Part shown: positions 7,290 through 13,754 of the stretch, in pieces
Position numbering within the stretch: the stretch's first letter is position 1
Layout: each line of letters opens with the position of its first letter
NCBI GenBank assembly: GCA_040756085.1
Contig: JBFMAE010000381.1
Span: forward strand, 1-14,480
DNA from: JBFMAE01 sp040756085
GTDB taxonomy: Bacteria; Desulfobacterota; BSN033; UBA1163
DNA: 14,480 bases
Direction: 5' to 3'
Notes under the pieces: generated by a model
Seen by the model: only the letters and a program-made list of their open reading frames with translations
Database searches by the model: none
Told to the model about the DNA's origin: nothing
Translations under genes and position numbers: made by a program

Positions 7290-8230
7290 ATCACTCTTCT
7301 TGGCGGATTATTTTCTTTGGGACTCCCTCCTTTGCCATCCCATCTCTTAAGAGTCTTTTCCAGGGACCGGATGAGATGATAGCCGTTGTGACCCAACCCG
7401 ATCGGGAGAAGGGGAGAGGAAGAAAAGTGGTTTCATCTCCTGTGAAGGAAATTGTCCTCCAGCAAGGAATGATCCCTCTCCAGCCCGAGGAGGTGAAGGA
7501 GGAGGTCTTTCAGAAAAAGGTGGAGAACCTTCAACCAGACCTTTTTGTGGTGGTGGCCTATGGCCAGATTCTACCGAAGTCCCTTTTGAAGATTCCTAAA
7601 TATGGTGCGGTCAATGTCCATGCTTCTATATTACCGAAATATCGCGGGGCAGCCCCGATTGTCTGGGCTATTCTAAAAGGGGAAAAGTTCACCGGAGTCA
7701 CCACGATGATGATGGATGAAGGCATGGACACAGGGGATATTCTTTTACAGACCGAGATCCCGATTGGGGAAGGGGAGACCTATGAAACCCTTCATGATCG
7801 ACTTGCCCTGTTGGGCGCTCAATTATTGAGGGAGACCGTGGAAAGGATGAAGACAGGAAATATTCATCCCATCCCTCAAGATCATTCAAAGGCCACCTAT
7901 GCGCCTCTCCTCAAGAAGGAGGATGGGCGTATTGATTGGAGCAAAGAGGCAAAAGAGATCGATCGTCAAGTACGGGCCTTTAATCCATGGCCAGGGGCTT
8001 TCACGGAGTGGGACGGCCGATTGTTAAAGATTTTTTTAGGGGAAATCCGGAAGAAGACACCCAGGGGAAAGGTAGGGGCGGTCCTCTGGGTGGGCTCAGA
8101 TTTTATCGAGGTAGAGACCGGGAAGGATTCTTTTCTTATTAAAGAAGTCCAATTGGAAGGGAAGAGAAGGATGAGCCTCCGGGATTTTCTTTCCGGTCAC
8201 CCCATTCCTGTTGGCACAGTGTTTCAATGA
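7286..8230 (+). CDS. fmt: methionyl-tRNA formyltransferase
   Basis: A 314-residue cytosolic enzyme that formylates Met-tRNA(fMet) using 10-formyl-tetrahydrofolate. The N-terminal Rossmann domain starts with RIIFFGTPSFA; the catalytic region has N110 and H112 in NVHASILPKYRGAAP, then MDTGD with D148 and D151. A C-terminal OB-fold domain follows (from about residue 205, with RAFNPWPGAF), giving the usual full length. The start is TTG 7286, overlapping the def stop as TTGA; AGGA at 7273-7276 serves as ribosome site. No in-frame ATG is available before the core fold begins, which supports the TTG. It is followed by a 184-bp gap filled with 8-bp-period arrays. Confidence 0.97.
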   Translation: MNHSSWRIIFFGTPSFAIPSLKSLFQGPDEMIAVVTQPDREKGRGRKVVSSPVKEIVLQQGMIPLQPEEVKEEVFQKKVENLQPDLFVVVAYGQILPKSLLKIPKYGAVNVHASILPKYRGAAPIVWAILKGEKFTGVTTMMMDEGMDTGDILLQTEIPIGEGETYETLHDRLALLGAQLLRETVERMKTGNIHPIPQDHSKATYAPLLKKEDGRIDWSKEAKEIDRQVRAFNPWPGAFTEWDGRLLKIFLGEIRKKTPRGKVGAVLWVGSDFIEVETGKDSFLIKEVQLEGKRRMSLRDFLSGHPIPVGTVFQ

Positions 8231-8235
8231 TATTT

Positions 8236-8402
8236 AAGGGGTCAAGGGGTCTAGGATTCAAGGGGTCAAGTGAAATGTTTTAAGATTCAGTCATTGGGTC
8301 ATTGAGTCATTCAGACATTGAAACACAATGACACTACGACGCAAAGACACTTTAGAAAAAAACACTCGAAACCATGAACCCTCGAATCCTTGAATCCTGA
8401 AT
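8236..8402. repeat. nested inverted pairs of 8-bp-period degenerate tandem arrays (fmt-DUF116 gap)
   Basis: Four blocks share an 8-base period. Block A has AAGGGGTC at 8236, 8244 and 8260 and TAGGATTC at 8252. Block B has GTCATTGG at 8290, GTCATTGA at 8298, GTCATTCA at 8306 and GACATTGA at 8314. Block C has CAATGACA at 8326, CTACGACG at 8334 and CAAAGACA at 8342. Block D has CCATGAAC at 8372, CCTCGAAT at 8380 and CCTTGAAT at 8388. D is complementary to A, with a perfect 11-bp pair AGGATTCAAGG (8253-8263) and CCTTGAATCCT (8388-8398). C is complementary to B (GTCATTG with CAATGAC, 8326-8332). The whole gap can thus fold into one long nested stem. Confidence 0.8.
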
Positions 8403-8404
8403 TT

Positions 8405-8409
8405 GGAGG
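8405..8409 (+). promoter_or_regulatory. ribosome binding site GGAGG that decides the DUF116 start
   Basis: GGAGG at 8405-8409 lies 5 bases before TTG 8415. The earlier in-frame TTG at 8403 overlaps this site and has no ribosome site of its own, so 8415 is preferred. Confidence 0.6.
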
Positions 8410-8414
8410 ATTTT

Positions 8415-9194
8415 TTGGAGCTAAGGCCTCAAAAGAGAATCTTCATCGGACTGCTGGTTTTTACCTGTCTGATTCTCTTCTTTCTCATCTTTCTACTCTG
8501 GTATGTCCCGATGGTAGGGTTGAAGAATATTCATCCCTCTCTTCCTTTCATCTTCACCATCGTTCTGGCGGTTTTGGTATTTCTCATGCTTTCAGGAGGG
8601 CTTCTCCTTGTCTTTACGATCTTCAGGGGAAAGGATATCTTCCTCTCTCATAAACTGAGGGGAATCGTGGCGAAAGTACTTTTCCCTTTTATGATCCTCA
8701 TGGGAAGATTGGTGGGGGTGTCAAAAGAGAGGGTTCAACAGTCCTTCATTGAGTTGAATAATCATCTCGTTCGATCGAACCACCATCGAGCCCAGCCTGA
8801 AAAACTGTTGATCCTCCTTCCCCATTGCATCCAAGATTTTGACTGCCAGATCAGGATTACAGGGAATATTAAAAACTGCAAGGGGTGTGGAAAGTGCGAA
8901 ATTAAAGATCTGGTCGATCTCTCCGATCAATATCAGGTGAAGATCGCTGTCGCCACGGGCGGGACACTGGCCAGGAGAATCATTGTGGAGAACAGGCCTG
9001 AGGCCATCGTTGCGGTGGCCTGCGAACTTGATCTGACTACGGGTATTCAAGACAGTTATCCGATTCCGGTGATCGGAATCTTGAACGATCGACCCCATGG
9101 ACCCTGCATCAATACGAAGGTAGATATTCAGAAGGTGAGGGGTGCGGTTCTAGACTTCCTTGAACCCAAATCCACCCATTATTCCACCCCTTAG
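8415..9194 (+). CDS. DUF116 family membrane-anchored cysteine-rich protein
   Basis: A 259-residue protein of the DUF116 family, function unknown. Two hydrophobic segments (about residues 9-30 and 43-69) anchor it in the inner membrane. The rest is a soluble domain with the family hallmarks: LLPHCIQ with C138, then C144, a CxxCxxC cluster C155-C158-C161, ATGGTLARR, VACELDLTTG with C203, and RPHGPCINT with C231. The Cys pattern suggests a metal or Fe-S site; this is inference. TTG 8415 is chosen as start; TTG 8403 would add four residues. DUF116 genes are often found beside fmt/rsmB-type genes in anaerobic bacteria, and here it lies between fmt and htpX, which hints at a role tied to formylation, folate or membrane quality control without defining one. 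Confidence 0.88.
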   Translation: MELRPQKRIFIGLLVFTCLILFFLIFLLWYVPMVGLKNIHPSLPFIFTIVLAVLVFLMLSGGLLLVFTIFRGKDIFLSHKLRGIVAKVLFPFMILMGRLVGVSKERVQQSFIELNNHLVRSNHHRAQPEKLLILLPHCIQDFDCQIRITGNIKNCKGCGKCEIKDLVDLSDQYQVKIAVATGGTLARRIIVENRPEAIVAVACELDLTTGIQDSYPIPVIGILNDRPHGPCINTKVDIQKVRGAVLDFLEPKSTHYSTP

Positions 9195-9205
9195 TACCTG
9201 CATGC

Positions 9206-9234
9206 GCCTGCCTACCGCAGGCAGGGCAGGCAGG
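9206..9234. repeat. short GC-rich palindromic repeat after the DUF116 gene
   Basis: CCTGCCT (9207-9213) pairs with AGGCAGG (9219-9225) around a 5-base loop, and a further GCAGGCAGG follows at 9226-9234. It lies 12 bases after the DUF116 stop. No T-run follows, so it is more like an interspersed palindrome than a terminator, though it may stabilise the 3' end of the upstream transcript. Confidence 0.55.
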
Positions 9235-9259
9235 AAGAGGGGGCAGGGGGATTAGTAAT

Positions 9260-9288
9260 TTGACAAATGGTCGGTTTATTAATATATT
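9260..9288 (+). promoter_or_regulatory. near-consensus sigma-70 promoter for htpX-rsmB
   Basis: TTGACA (9260-9265) and TATATT (9283-9288) are exactly 17 bases apart, a perfect -35 box and a 5-of-6 -10 box. Transcription would start near 9295, about 25 bases before the htpX ATG. This suggests htpX-rsmB has its own housekeeping-type transcription start besides any read-through. Confidence 0.75.
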
Positions 9289-9319
9289 TTTGAATTAGAA
9301 AAGGAGGTGCAGCCACACG

Positions 9320-10180
9320 ATGAACCACTTTAAGACGTTTCTTTTGATGTTAGTTCTGACCGCTCTTTTCATCCTGGTGGGAAGTGCTATCGGAGGAAAG
9401 AATGGGGCGATCTACGCCTTTGTCTTTGCTGCCCTGATGAACTTCTTCGCCTACTGGTTCAGTGACAAGATTGTCCTTCGGATGTATGGGGCAAAAGAAG
9501 TTTTGCAGAGCGAAGCACCTGGACTTTATCAGACCGTTGCAGAACTGGCGAATAAAGTAAGCCTCCCTATGCCAAAGGTCTATATTATGGAAAACGACAC
9601 CCCTAATGCCTTCGCCACAGGGAGAAACCCAGACCATGCAGCCGTCGCTGTCACGACGGGGATTCTGAGGATCCTATCCCAAGAAGAGCTGAAAGGGGTC
9701 ATAGGACATGAGCTCTCCCATATTCGTCACCGTGATATCCTCATCAGCACGATTGCCGCCACGATGGCTGGGGCCATCAGCATGCTCGCTACGATGGCCC
9801 GCTGGGGAGCGATCTTTGGAGGGGGCCGATCCAATGATGAGGAGGGAGGTGGAGGGGGTAATTTCCTTTTCGTTCTCCTCTTCACGATGGTGGCCTCTGT
9901 GGCAGCAATGATGATCCAAATGGCCATTTCCCGTTCGAGGGAATACCTGGCAGATGAAGGCGGAGCCCGTATCAGCCACCCCCTTTCGTTGGCCAAGGCT
10001 CTGGGCAAACTGGAGATGGCTGCCCAAAGGATTCCCATGGAGGCCAATCCTTCTACCGCACATATGTTCATTGTCAACCCGCTAAGAGGAGGAGGGGTCC
10101 TCTCTCTCTTCAGCACCCATCCTCCCATTGAAGAACGGATCGCCAGACTTGAAGAGATGGCAAGGACAGGAAGGTTTTGA
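9320..10180 (+). CDS. htpX: HtpX family membrane zinc metalloprotease
   Basis: A 286-residue M48-family protease of the inner membrane that degrades damaged or misfolded membrane proteins. Two N-terminal membrane segments (about 5-24 and 29-47) precede the zinc site HELSH (H130, E131, H134). Two more hydrophobic stretches follow (about 141-163 and 181-203), and the third zinc ligand is E208 in SREYLADE. A Gly-rich, acidic loop (about 168-180) separates the last two. The active site faces the cytoplasm in known members. ATG 9320 is used; GGAGG at 9303-9307 is 12 bases away, longer than normal, but no better in-frame start exists. The gene has its own strong promoter candidate and its TGA overlaps the rsmB start. 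Confidence 0.95.
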   Translation: MNHFKTFLLMLVLTALFILVGSAIGGKNGAIYAFVFAALMNFFAYWFSDKIVLRMYGAKEVLQSEAPGLYQTVAELANKVSLPMPKVYIMENDTPNAFATGRNPDHAAVAVTTGILRILSQEELKGVIGHELSHIRHRDILISTIAATMAGAISMLATMARWGAIFGGGRSNDEEGGGGGNFLFVLLFTMVASVAAMMIQMAISRSREYLADEGGARISHPLSLAKALGKLEMAAQRIPMEANPSTAHMFIVNPLRGGGVLSLFSTHPPIEERIARLEEMARTGRF

Positions 10181-11538
10181 GGAAAAAGACTCCCAGGGCG
10201 ATCTGTCTCGAAATCCTGAACAGGGTCGAAGAGGCTGACCGCCATCCTGATGCTCTTCTCTCCGACTCCCTTAAACGATATCGACACCTTACTCGCCTCG
10301 ATCGGGCTTTCCTCACGGAGTTGACTTATGGGGTCCTCCGCTGGAGAGGAAAGCTCGATTGGATCATACGCCATTTTTCAAAAATCCCTTTTGAAAAGAT
10401 TGAAATAGAAATCCTCAATATCCTCCGCCTTGGGCTCTATCAGATCATTTTTTTAACGAAGACACCTGTTTCTGCAGCCGTGAATGAGTCCGTGGAATTA
10501 GCCAAACGGGCCCGGGGAAGCGGAGGAGCAAGTTTTACCAATGGTCTCCTCCGATCTTACCTCCGACGAAAAGAGGAAGTTGTTTATCCAGATAAGGATG
10601 AGGACCCAGTGCACCATATTTCCATCGTTCAATCTTATCCTCTCTGGCTGGTTCGAAGATGGGTGGAGGAGATGGGCGTGGAAGAGACCATAAAGGTTTG
10701 TACACTTAATAATCAGATTTCACCCCTCACCCTTCGCACGAATACCCTGAAGATAGATAGGGAAGGCCTCATCAAGAAGCTAAGAGAGGAGGATTTGAGC
10801 CCAATTCCAACCCTTTATTCAGAAGACGGGATTATTCTGAAAGAATCCCTACCTACTTCAGAACTTCCCTTCTTCAAAGAAGGCCTCTATATCATTCAGG
10901 GTGAGGCCTCCCAACTGGTCACTTCCATTCTGGACCCCAGGCCAGGGGAGAAGATTCTCGATGCCTGTGCCGCACCCGGTGGAAAGACCACCCACCTTGC
11001 TCAAAGGATGAAAAACCAAGGCGAAATTTATGCTCTCGATCTGACCAGAGAAAAGCTCAACCGGATTGAAGAGAGCTGTCGTCGGTTGGGAATAAAGATG
11101 GTTAAGACCGAAAGGGGGAATGCCTCTCAGAATTTGTCTATTCCCAGCGGGTTGAAGTTCGATCGAATTCTGGCGGATGTCCCCTGTTCGGGGTTCGGGA
11201 CGATTCGGAGGAATCCGGATTTAAAGTGGGGAAGAGGAGAAGAGGATTTCGGAAGATTGGCCGAACTGCAATCTTCGATCTTGGAAAATCTCTCCGGTTA
11301 TTTAAAAAAGGGAGGAATTCTGGTTTACAGCACCTGCACGGTCTTCCATGAAGAGAACGAGGGTGTGGTGGAGAGGTTTCTGGACGAACATCCAGAATAT
11401 CGATTGGATCAGATCGCCCAAGTCCTTCCAGAGAGATGCCATCCCTTTATCCGAAAGGGTTACTTCAAAACATTCCCACAAGCAGAGGGGATGGATGGAT
11501 TTTTTGTCGCACGAATGATTAAGGTCAATAGGCCATAG
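10177..11538 (+). CDS. rsmB: 16S rRNA (cytosine-967-C5) methyltransferase
   Basis: A 453-residue SAM-dependent methyltransferase. The first roughly 140 residues form the NusB-like RNA-binding domain typical of RsmB. The catalytic domain has motif I as LDACAAPGGKT (261-271), an acidic SAM-ribose motif YALDLT (285-290), motif IV ADVPCSG with C337, and motif VI YSTCT with the catalytic Cys C387, the two-cysteine arrangement of RNA m5C methyltransferases. The NusB-like domain favours RsmB over RsmF. The start is TTG 10177, overlapping the htpX stop as TTGA, with AGGAAGG (10168-10174) just upstream. It closes the rightward housekeeping cluster; no clear intrinsic terminator follows. Confidence 0.95.
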   Translation: MRKKTPRAICLEILNRVEEADRHPDALLSDSLKRYRHLTRLDRAFLTELTYGVLRWRGKLDWIIRHFSKIPFEKIEIEILNILRLGLYQIIFLTKTPVSAAVNESVELAKRARGSGGASFTNGLLRSYLRRKEEVVYPDKDEDPVHHISIVQSYPLWLVRRWVEEMGVEETIKVCTLNNQISPLTLRTNTLKIDREGLIKKLREEDLSPIPTLYSEDGIILKESLPTSELPFFKEGLYIIQGEASQLVTSILDPRPGEKILDACAAPGGKTTHLAQRMKNQGEIYALDLTREKLNRIEESCRRLGIKMVKTERGNASQNLSIPSGLKFDRILADVPCSGFGTIRRNPDLKWGRGEEDFGRLAELQSSILENLSGYLKKGGILVYSTCTVFHEENEGVVERFLDEHPEYRLDQIAQVLPERCHPFIRKGYFKTFPQAEGMDGFFVARMIKVNRP

Positions 11539-11626
11539 AAAGCAGAGGAAATGGACCTGAACGGCTTCCACATGCCCAGTTGTCCTTTTCGTCCACTGAC
11601 CTCATTTTTTAAGTCAACCCTTCGAC

Positions 11627-11648
11627 TCCCCGGCATGAAGCCCGGGGA
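11627..11648. repeat. REP-like palindrome
   Basis: TCCCCGG (11627-11633) pairs with CCGGGGA (11642-11648), with a short inner GGC/GCC pairing option around ATGAA. It lies between rsmB and the DUF362 gene and, like the hairpin at 5301-5320, is preceded by CTTC and built as CCCCG-n-CGGGG. It could serve as a weak transcription end for the rsmB message, but no T-run follows. Confidence 0.5.
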
Positions 11649-11761
11649 ATGTTATAAGATTCTCACTTTATCGAAATTTCTTCAACCCCTTTGGCTTTAA
11701 CTTCGTATGATGATTCGTTTTGTTACGGGCAAGGTCGATTATAAAAAGGAGGTGGAAGCAG

Positions 11762-13075
11762 ATGGAAAAAGAACAAATGAGAGAAAAAGTTGCAATCGTA
11801 AAATACGATGGGACATCGAATGCCTTAAAAAAGGCAATTGAGTTGTGTGGCGGTTTCGAGGAGCTTAAGGCGGATGATAAGATTCTCCTGAAACCGAACA
11901 TCCTTTGGGGCGGGACAAAGAAGTTGCCCCCCTACGGTGTCGTGACAACATTGACGATGGTCGATCACCTTCTTCAGCTTTTACGGGAACGAGGGTGCAA
12001 AGATATTACTGTTGGGGAGGGGACCATCGTCAATAAAGAGTTAGGCTCGAGCACGTTTAGGGGGTACGATTGGTCGGGCATTGGAAAGGTAGCGAAAAGA
12101 TATGGGGTAAAATTGGTTGATTTTAATTCGGACGCTTTTGAGGAGGTCGACCTGGAAGAGATTAAAATCAACATTTCCAGGAGAGCGTTAGAATCGGACT
12201 TCCTGATCAATTTGCCTGTATTAAAAACTCATCGACAGACAAGGGTATCGCTGGGCATGAAAAACTTAAAGGGGTGTTTGGCGCAAAGTTCCAAAAAGAA
12301 ATTCCACAAACAGGATCTGGCCCGACTGATTGCCCTGTTGAATACGAAGATAAAGACTTCCCTGACTATTATCGATGGTATTTATGCGATCGAAGGTGGC
12401 CCCGAATTCTTAGGGACCTCTCATCGGACAAACCTTATTATTTCCGGAAAAGACATCTTTTCCTGTGATCTTGTCGGGACTGTGGTCATGGGGATGAAAC
12501 CGGAGGAGGTGGAATACTTAAAATCGTTTGCCGCTATCCAAGGACGCTCCCTCTCTTTGGATGCGATAGAGATGAAGGGGGAGGCCATCGAAGAAGTAGC
12601 CCAAAAGTTGGATTGGCGTCTTTCCTATGAGGGCATCTTTCGCCAAGCCCAAATCAGTGGAATCATCGTTCAAGAACCAGGTCTATCTTGTTGTTCTGGC
12701 TGCGGGGCAATATTATCGGCTTTCGCTGCTATATTCTCCAAGGATAATCCCGGTGTGGTTTTGGATAGGGTGAAAATCTGTGTAGGAGGTGAGGTCCAGG
12801 CGAAGGAGGAGTCTAAAAAAGTTTTCCTCCTTGGAAATTGCGCTATTGCGGCCAATAGAGATTTGAAAGAGGGGATTGAGATTAAAGGTTGTCCACCTCC
12901 AATGTTTGATACAGTTGGAACATTGGTCCGTAAAAGCCTTCCCTCAAAAATGGCGGCCAAAATTTTGATGTCCAGATTGATAAAGAATATTGGGATCAAG
13001 CTGCGGATTTACGATGAGACCTTTCCCGCATTTGGAGCCTACGAACCGCCAGAGTTTGATAGAAATCACTTCTAA
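11762..13075 (+). CDS. DUF362 domain protein with a cysteine-rich C-terminal domain
   Basis: A 437-residue protein. Residues about 9-290 match DUF362: VAIVKYDG, LLKPNILWG, an extended GEGT stretch, then LINLPVLKTHR and LGMKNLKGCLA, followed by the IIDGIYAIEGG region and DLVG. The family's role is not settled; many members carry a ferredoxin-like Fe-S domain. Here the C-terminus has instead a different Cys pattern: C310, C311 and C314 (in SCCSCGG-like order CCSGC), C340, C360 in GNCAI and C377 in KGCPPP, which suggests a metal or Fe-S site (inference). The start is ATG 11762, because GGAGG at 11748-11752 is 9 bases upstream; the frame is open to a TTG at 11720 that lies before this ribosome site. 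It stands alone, 223 bases after rsmB. No signal peptide or membrane helix is seen. Confidence 0.85.
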   Translation: MEKEQMREKVAIVKYDGTSNALKKAIELCGGFEELKADDKILLKPNILWGGTKKLPPYGVVTTLTMVDHLLQLLRERGCKDITVGEGTIVNKELGSSTFRGYDWSGIGKVAKRYGVKLVDFNSDAFEEVDLEEIKINISRRALESDFLINLPVLKTHRQTRVSLGMKNLKGCLAQSSKKKFHKQDLARLIALLNTKIKTSLTIIDGIYAIEGGPEFLGTSHRTNLIISGKDIFSCDLVGTVVMGMKPEEVEYLKSFAAIQGRSLSLDAIEMKGEAIEEVAQKLDWRLSYEGIFRQAQISGIIVQEPGLSCCSGCGAILSAFAAIFSKDNPGVVLDRVKICVGGEVQAKEESKKVFLLGNCAIAANRDLKEGIEIKGCPPPMFDTVGTLVRKSLPSKMAAKILMSRLIKNIGIKLRIYDETFPAFGAYEPPEFDRNHF

Positions 13076-13145
13076 TACTTCAGAAAACAGAGCCTTCTTT
13101 CATTTTGATGTATTAAGGGGGTCAGTATTAAAGGGGCTTAAATAA

Positions 13146-13307
13146 ATAAGTATTTATGGCCTTACCCGTGATGAACTCCTTTACACTCTTGATCCCAAGG
13201 ATGTTTATGGTCCAGATTTCCACGGAGAAATCTTCCACGTCCTTAAAGAGACAAATGGCAGAGCCTCTTCTATAAAGCTCAAAGTGAATCCCTCATCGGA
13301 TCAATAG
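13146..13307 (+). pseudogene. decayed C-terminal fragment resembling a type IIG (Eco57I-like) restriction-modification enzyme
   Basis: A frame without its own start codon reads from 13146 to a TAG at 13305-13307 (53 codons). Its centre, YGLTRDELLYTLDP then KDVYGPDFHGEIFHVLKE, closely resembles, from memory, the conserved C-terminal end of Eco57I-like/type IIG methylase-restriction proteins, where a Y-G-L-T-R-D-E-L, LDP, VYG and DFPGETFRVLKEKE pattern occurs. A stop just before 13146 and absence of anything similar upstream show that only a remnant is left. The rest of this 346-base gap (13076-13421) holds the promoter at 13355-13383 and no other feature I can see. Confidence 0.5.
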
Positions 13308-13354
13308 GTCATTGAGTTATTTCCCAATTCGATTCACAATCCTGCCCGCCAAAT

Positions 13355-13383
13355 TTGACACCTCAGCTTCCCTTTGTTAAAAT
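13355..13383 (+). promoter_or_regulatory. near-consensus sigma-70 promoter for the toxin-antitoxin pair
   Basis: TTGACA (13355-13360) and TAAAAT (13378-13383) are exactly 17 bases apart. Transcription would begin near 13390, about 32 bases before the antitoxin ATG at 13422. Antitoxins of this family usually repress their own promoter; an operator would be expected in 13360-13420 but no clean palindrome is obvious. Confidence 0.72.
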
Positions 13384-13408
13384 AGACTTAATTTAGGTCA
13401 ACCAAAAT

Positions 13409-13413
13409 GGAGG
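13409..13413 (+). promoter_or_regulatory. ribosome binding site GGAGG that decides the antitoxin start
   Basis: GGAGG at 13409-13413 lies 8 bases before ATG 13422 and overlaps the earlier in-frame ATG at 13407. The earlier ATG has no ribosome site, so it is better read as part of the leader. Confidence 0.7.
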
Positions 13414-13421
13414 TTAAAATC

Positions 13422-13682
13422 ATGAAAGCCCTATCTGTCTCCGAGGCAAAGATGAAGTTGAGCGGGTTGATTGAAACGATCAATGCGACCGACGAAGAGA
13501 TTGTGATCACTAAGAACGGTCGGCCTGCCGCTGTGTTGGTGAGTCCAGAGGAGTTTGAGAGCTTGAAGGAAACAATCGCCGTTCGATCGGATTTATCCTT
13601 AATGAAAGAGATTAAAAAGGGACTCAGAGCCTTAAAAATGAAAAAGGCAAAGCTCTATACTCTTGAGGAATTGTTCCGTTAA
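13422..13682 (+). CDS. Phd/YefM-family antitoxin
   Basis: An 86-residue protein. The N-terminal half (MKALSVSEAKMKLSGLIETI, then EEIVITKNGRPAAVLVSPEEF, given here in two parts) is the Phd/YefM DNA-binding fold; the C-terminal half is charged and helical, ending in YTLEELFR, as expected for the toxin-wrapping tail. In this family the antitoxin neutralises the partner toxin by direct binding and represses the operon. ATG 13422 is chosen because GGAGG lies 8 bases upstream; ATG 13407 would add five residues. A strong promoter candidate precedes it. The toxin gene follows after an unusually long 72-base spacer. Confidence 0.9.
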   Translation: MKALSVSEAKMKLSGLIETINATDEEIVITKNGRPAAVLVSPEEFESLKETIAVRSDLSLMKEIKKGLRALKMKKAKLYTLEELFR

Positions 13683-13754
13683 TTAACCCTTTGGCTAGGC
13701 TTATGATGGAGCCTTCAACTGACTTCAGGGGCAGCCATGAGGGTAAGATAGACA

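Noticed and set aside
8290..8349. CRISPR array in the fmt-DUF116 gap
   Set aside because: Units are 8 bases in direct tandem without spacers; this is not a repeat-spacer layout and no cas gene is present.
11720..11761. Earlier TTG start for the DUF362 gene
   Set aside because: GGAGG at 11748-11752 lies inside this extension and is well placed for ATG 11762; the extension does not look like DUF362 sequence.
13407..13421. ATG 13407 as antitoxin start
   Set aside because: The only good ribosome site, GGAGG at 13409-13413, overlaps this ATG and fits ATG 13422.
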